From Polydactylus sextarius (Eukaryota; Chordata; Actinopteri; Polynemidae), in assembly GCA_016801845.1 (NCBI GenBank), contig CM028912.1, positions 23,711,501 to 23,775,500 of the forward strand: a stretch of 64,000 bases of DNA, read 5' to 3'. The position numbers and the translations under genes were made by a program. This document shows, one piece after another, positions 54,704-62,123 of this stretch (position 1 is its first letter; each line of letters begins with the position of its first letter). The notes under the pieces are model-generated. The model did not search any database, was not told the origin of the DNA, and saw nothing but the letters and a program-made list of their open reading frames with translations.

Positions 54704-54743
<40 letters not shown>

Positions 54744-57700
54744 GTGAAACAATGAATCAATCATGAAAGTTTCTGACAATATTTTTTGATCAAATGAGAA
54801 CTGAATGTGTTGCATGTACTTTAATAATAATCACACAAACAGAAACTGTCATGTTTGTTTTTCCTTTTCACACACACACAAACACACAGTTGCTGGTGGT
54901 ACCACCATATGACGCAACCGATTGGTTGGTTTGGTCTGGAAATCATCCTCCTTTACCTTCATTTTTTGATTCATGCATCAATGTTTTGAATCACTACATC
55001 AGTGTCCAAAGTGTAGATTCTTGTCTGCCTATTAAAAGTTGATATTGATGGATACATTACTGCATGTTCTGATGTAATAACAGTAATAATAATACATTTT
55101 AGTTGTAAGGAGAGTGTGAGAAGGTGTGTAAATATGGAGGAGATCTCTGAGATATAAAGCAGCTAGGTTATGGAGGGCTTTGAATGTTAAAAGAAGGATT
55201 TGAGGACTTGATGCAGAAGTGGATAGGAAATTGCTTTAGGATGGGGGTGATGTGTTGTGAGGATCAGGTTCTGGAGGGATTTGTGAGGTAAACCATAGAG
55301 CAGTATATAACTAGCCTGGCTGTCGCACCAAGCTCGTAGATGGAGTTTGGTCTGGCAAAGATCACATAGACAGGAAGTACTCAGAGGCGGGATCAACAGG
55401 CGTCTATCAAAAGCCTCTGTGTCCTACTGGACAGACCTATAACCAATCAGACCACTGATTCTGATGACGTATACATAGCAGAAACATGCATGAAGGCTTC
55501 ATGAGCTACAATTTGCTCCATTTTCAAAGAACTCAAAAATCTCTTAAAACAGCAGCTATAGCCGAACTGAACAATTACCGCTCCTCCATGGCCGCCATGT
55601 TGGCTGTAAACACATGTGTTTGAATGTGAAATACAATGTAGCGTCACAGGCAGAATGGGCGGGCCCAGGCTAGTGTATTAAAGTAGTCCGGGTGGGATGT
55701 GTTGACTAATATGGCGATGGAATTGGGGGTGAGTGAAGGACGGAGGCAGTCGATGTTAGTAGTTGGACAGAGCTGGAAGTAGTCAGACCTGGTGATGTTG
55801 TTGATGTGAGCAGTGGAAAGAGAGGATACTGTCGAGGATGACACCCAGACTCTTGAACTAGGGGGAGGACAGTTATCAACGGATACAGAAAAACTATCAG
55901 ATTTGGAGAGTGTGGATTTGGTACCAATAAGATATAGAATAAACTCAAACTCCTTCATGGGACCAACATTTAGACCCAATGAGAAAGGGATCTATGTGAA
56001 ATCCTCCAGCACGCAGTGAGAGTAAATTATTTCAAAAAAAAGAAATCAAGACCCAAAGAATTCAGCTCTGACAGTATGTGACACTTTCCCCTGCCTCCAG
56101 TATTCCAGTTAAGCTAAGCCAAGCTAGGCAGCTCCTGCCTGTGGCTTTACCTGTCTCTCAGTAGGAATGTTAGACGGTGTGCTTCACATACACATTAGGT
56201 GCAACACCGTTCGTGACTTCTAGGAGTGTGTGAGCAAGTTCCAAATGATTATCCATGTTAAATCAAGACAACCCTCCAACCCCACCATGATCTCCTCTCA
56301 CAATGTGACTGACCAGGAAACACATCAGATGAATTAGCTCTTTCCCAACATAACTCAGTTGTTAGTCAGAAGCAGCTTCAGTGGGAGGACGCTTCAGAGA
56401 AACCAGCTCCAGTTTGTGTTTCGCTACAAGTTGAGGCTTGTGTGGCTGCTGATATGAAACTAAGCTGAACCACCAAGCACATCCTTACGTGTGAGTGTGT
56501 GTGTGTGTGTGTGTCAAACACATGTTCATCTATCAGCGACTCACGCTTCTTTCTCATCTAATTTCATTTCATGGCGGTTGGTCACAGCTCTCATGTCACG
56601 CCATCATCAACACTGACGCATCAACGAGCGACTGTTTACTGCCATCAATGATAAATAAATGTGATCCTGCCTTCTCAACAGAGACCCCCCCCACCCCCCC
56701 GCAGGCTGAGGCTCTGACACACGGACACGTGAGTGCTGAAGTCTCCCTCATGAAGCCTGAGGTCGAACAGGAGTTGTGCTTTTTATTCACTGAGCTGTTA
56801 AACCAACACCAATGGGGAATATATGCACAGCTGCAGCTGGGTTCATTTGAAATGTCCTGCTGTTTGTTTAGAGCTGGTTAAGATTCAGCCTGGGACAATC
56901 TCTAAATGATGATGACAAAACAATAACCACATGTCACGACTGCAATGGTGGACAATCTCCCCAGTGAGAAAGGAAAAGCTTTAAAGACTGAGGAAACAGG
57001 TGAGTATCTGCTGTTGACTCCACAATGAGCTCAGTGATTCGGTTACAAACCTGGAGTGTGGTCTGACTTCTACGAGTCTGTTGTTCTGATGGTTCAGTCT
57101 GGAAACATGTTCTCCTCTCTGGTTGAAAGACAGAACCCAAAAACCTCCTGATCATGATTGATTTTCTGCCGCCACACCAATGATTTATTACAGCTGAACA
57201 CAAACTCACAAGAAACATACAGAGGAATTAGAAGCTCTGCCCATAATATCAGCAGTATGGTACATGTATAGTATATGTTTTCCTATATTGACCAATATTG
57301 ATTTTTATATCACAATATCACCTCAGCTCCACTTTGGTTTTTTCTGCTCGTTTCTAGCTTCACCTTCACCTGACAAGCTACCAGAACTCTCCACAGGTCT
57401 ATATCTGGGGCAGGTGTGTATCATTGTATTGTATTATTTCCATGTCCAAACATGAGCAGCACAGACGCTGCCTGTGTTGGGGCTGGGAGCAGGTTTTCTG
57501 AGGGAACATGACAGATTATGTTCACAAACACAAGTGGCTCAGGAAAAGACAGACTCTGATTGGCAGCTGTCACAATAATTTCTATGTCCAAAGGTGATCG
57601 TCGTAATTAACCTGAACCAATATTCCCCTAGTTGACTACAATGGGTCATGTTCTGCTCATTTATAGCCTTGTGTAACTGTGGTTTGTTTTCAAAGTGAGA

Positions 57701-59328
57701 AAGTCACATAAACCAGCTTCCATGTGAGCACTGTTTCCACTGCGTGCATCTCATTAGTGCAGAGCTGATAATGAGCCAGTCAGCACAGATTTCATTTCAA
57801 CAGTGAAGGAGAAGAACGTCATACAGTAAATAAACTCACGTTTCCACTGCCCCATTCTGCGTGCACTCATTTAAATAATGAAAATATAGTCCAGTGGGTG
57901 TGATCAACAAAAATGCTTTGACTTCCTGTTACAACCAAATCATGTTTTTTCTCCTGGAAGCAGAAAATAGAAAATGTAGAAAAAGAGATGAAGCTGCTGC
58001 TGCAGCTTCGTCTACCTCTGCACCTCCACCACTACAACACACCACAGACATGGAGTTTCATGTGAGCTGATCACTGATAATCACATGGTCACACTTTATT
58101 TGTAGCAATGACGAGGTTTAAAGTGTTAAATTCAGCATCTTATTGATATAGAGCTAACAGGCTGCTACAAACACTGTTTGTTTACTGTTACTTTTAATGG
58201 TCTGCATTTTAAATACATTAAAAATGATCAATCTTCTAATCATTTTATACGTTGTCACACAGGGGTTAACCACTATCGTTACGTCAGAAAGAAAGTTTCC
58301 AGGAACTCGCCATCGGTGACTCTCAAAAACACTAACATCACTGTAATAATATCACAATAAAACATCAGTGTCAGTTTGTTATCAGCCACGTTCCTATTTT
58401 AAAAAAAATCAGTATTAGCCCAGAAATTCTCAATTGGTGCATCCCTAGTATTATATACTATCACTAAAATCCTATTTACTAGAACTACTCGTCTATATAA
58501 AGTATTTTAAACTTTCAAACACAAGTATCAGATCAGTATGAGCATATATTCAACATCAAAAATTAGACTGGGGGCCAAAAAAGCAGATCAGGGTGTCCCT
58601 AACAAATACTGGTCTCCTAAAACCCTGAGGTTTCAGTGAGTCTGATCTGATCCCATTTTGACAGCAGGATAAAACGTTCATTCTCCGTTAACCAGCCTGC
58701 AGCTGGAGGAAGAACAGCAGTGTACAGACGCATTGAGCAATTTCAGAGCAGACATGAACTGCTCCATCATACCACCCTGGTCTGTACAAGACTAAAGTGG
58801 AGACTGGATGTCATCACTGAGCAGCGATCGGAAGGTCAGTGGTTTGATTCCCATCTCCTCCAGCCTGTATGTCTGCAGGTTCTTGGACAAGGTACTGGAG
58901 CCCAAATTGCCCCAATGATATCTTACCCAAGGACACAATGTGACTGTTATTAGAATAGTGCAATATACAGAAGAGCTGTTTGAATGTGAACTGTATTGTA
59001 AAGCCCTATAAGTGGTCCGTTAAACATTTACTTTAAAGTAGCATTTTAGCATCAACTATAAGACAACAACACACACATTGTTACAACCATTGAACACAGC
59101 TACTCTTAAATCTACACACCGTCAAATATAAGACCACAACAGAGCTGGGTGATACAGCTTTAAAATCAAAGCACAGAAGTTTAAGAGAAAATCTCTAGAC
59201 CACAATCCTCCAAACAGCAAGGCTACTGCTGCTTACACATTACAGCCAAATGCTGTGTATGTGTTATAATCATGCAGAGCAGGTAAAACACAGTTTGTTT
59301 CCTGTGTGAACAGCAAGACCTGATCCAG

Positions 59329-59376
<48 letters not shown>

Positions 59377-62017
59377 ACAGCCTTTAACTTCCTCCTGCTG
59401 AGTGTGTTTCTGTAAACGTGATCCATGGTCATTATGTAAGCCACATTTCTTTCTAGTGCGCATAAACAGAGTGGGACAGCATGCATTGAGGCAGTGAGGC
59501 AGCGTGATGTCACAGTGAGACTTTCCAGACCAGCTGTTACAGTGAGGACAGCGGTTTGACTTTTATCCGTTTAGGTCTACAGGGTCTGCATCCGCTGTGT
59601 TTCAACACGTCCTATTGCTCGTGTTTGCAGTTTAGGTGAACTGACCCTTTAAATGACGATTGTGCTGACATTACATGGTGAGCCCGCACACATGCCAGTG
59701 TTTACCAATTCACTGCACGTTAATGTAAACCAGCTTAATCAGCTCTCGTCCAAAAACTGCACTGGTGGGTTTGCTGGAGAACAGATGACTGACGACTGCA
59801 GCCTGCAAGTGTGGGTCTGGGTTCAACAGGCATCAATTCAAGTGTACCTTCCTTCCAATAGTGTATTAGAACAAAAAACACCCACACAGCTAATCTGCTG
59901 ATCTTATCCCGACATCTAACGTGGACGGTGAGGAGAAGCTGCAGTGAGCTTGGTCTGTTCAGAAGAAGATAACTCACTGAAGTGAACACTTGGTCACACT
60001 AAAGTGAACTTAAATCAATAACTGAGCTTTTTGGCCCATATGTGAAGACTCTAAGCACACTGAGCCCCCTTTAACACAAACCCAACTCACACCACCTCCC
60101 AAGGTGAGTTTGGTTTGCTTTAAGTCCGTGGTACGGTTTGCCTAAACTGCACAGTGTGTAAACAAAGTGCTCCGGGTCCTCTTCATCTTTTTTTGCACAG
60201 TTTTATGCAGGAGCGGTTTCTGATAGGGGCGATGTGGGCTGTAGCCCAGGGCGGCATCGTGGGACAACAACATGCCAGGGCATTTTTTATAACGTGCACC
60301 GATCGGTTTTCTAATGCCGATTTTGCGGCAGCGGGGAAGGGGGGCAGGGTATTCAGCAGCTATAGACATGCATCTAATAGTATTATTACCTACTATACCA
60401 TAAGCTGGCTCAGTAAATCACAGCAGTAGTTGCTTCCAAATAAAACACATTGGGAATCCAAGATTATTTTTTCTGGGGTTGTGAAAAAAGCAGAAAAAAA
60501 AAATACAAAATGAATCTGATATAGTTCTGTGATCTCCCCTAGTTTCATGACCTGGGTGAAAACTACCCAGAATGCCAAGCAGTGAAGGTCTGAGAGCTCT
60601 AAAGAAGCAAGGGAAAGAACGGAAAGAGGACTGAGGCTCCATCACAGCTTAAGTGGACCAGAAAGAGAACCCAGTCCTCTAAAAGGAACCAAATGTGAAA
60701 ACACCCAAACAGTCACACACACCCAGATCTAATTGTGTTAAAGTTATTTTTTAAGTCTCACTTTTCCATCAGAAACAGTAGATATTGTTTCTTTTTTTTT
60801 TGTGGTCATTTTGAGTCCAAGACTTTGTTTTGAATTCATCTTGTACTTTATAAACACAGTCATTACGTCTCCTATGGTCTCCTGCAGGACCAAATGATTC
60901 ATTGATTTCAAACTTAAATTGTGATTTTAAAGACTCTGACTATCAAAGTGCAGATTGTGGTTTAAACTGTAGTTTAATTACCAGCTCATCTGACCCATCT
61001 GAGACAGTGGTGTTTTACAAATTCATCCCGTCATCATCATCCTTGTGTAACAGTCCTGGTCACCAATCACAAACACCAGCTGTCACAGTCAGTCCCAAAG
61101 AACAGCAGCACTTGATTTAGAGAAAACAGATCTTCATCTAAAGAAGGTGACATGAAAAATGCGTTTTGGAGCAGCTGCCACATCACAGGACAACACCACA
61201 CATGGATAGCAGCGCTTTGAAAAGCAGCGCTGGCGGCTGTACGAGGAGTGATGGTTAAAAAGTGTCAGGAAACAACTTGTTCAATGTTCCTGCTCATTAA
61301 AAGAAACAAACACTTGGAGCACTTCATTCATATCTATGTTCTCATCCTTGGATCAGTAGAGAGACGTTTACATGGAGGCTCATGTCGTAATGCTACATCA
61401 CATGTTTTACTTTTATTACACAAAGAGATGCATCAACTGAGAGATTCTGGACCAATAGAATCAGTTGCTGCTACTGTCTGAGTCTGAGTGTCAGACGGCA
61501 AACAATCAGAACATCGGACACTGACATCAGAAGATTCACTCACTGATGTCAGTGAACATCAGCCTGTATCCATATCTGACTGCTGTTTTGCTAAATCAAA
61601 AAAAAAAAAAAAGTTTATTACACAATGAATACTAAACTTTCTCAACTTCAAAAACATAAATATCAAAAAATTTAAATGTAATCTACAATACAATTGTAAT
61701 ATCTGGCAGAAATGCCAGTTTGATCCTGCCTCTCAGCCTCGGTCTCTTGATGCCACATAAAGCACTTTTCATGTAAAACTCTTTGTTAATCGATGTGAGA
61801 ACCAGATCTGTGAAAGCAGCTACATGAATAAACCAGTTAGTGAGCTGCCTGCCACTTCACGTTTCCTCATCTTGACTCATAACAAAAAAAAAAAAAAAAG
61901 ACTGGATGTTGAACTTCAGCAGAACTAAGAGTTAATCATGGATCAACTCACACACCACAAAACATCCTCACTCAACAAAGTGGTTTCATGAATTACTAAT
62001 ATATATATAGTATATAG

Positions 62018-62088
<71 letters not shown>

Positions 62089-62090
62089 GT

Positions 62091-62123
<33 letters not shown>

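Noticed and set aside
54395..54710. Open frames on both strands made of Cys/Val or His/Thr alternation
   Set aside because: They are translations of the AC microsatellite. The same applies near 8.3, 8.5, 38.1, 40.4, 46.9 and 59.4 kb.
60200..60360. Possible element fragment (TGGGCTGTAGCCCAGGGCGG)
   Set aside because: A short palindrome only. No second end or related copy was found in the window.
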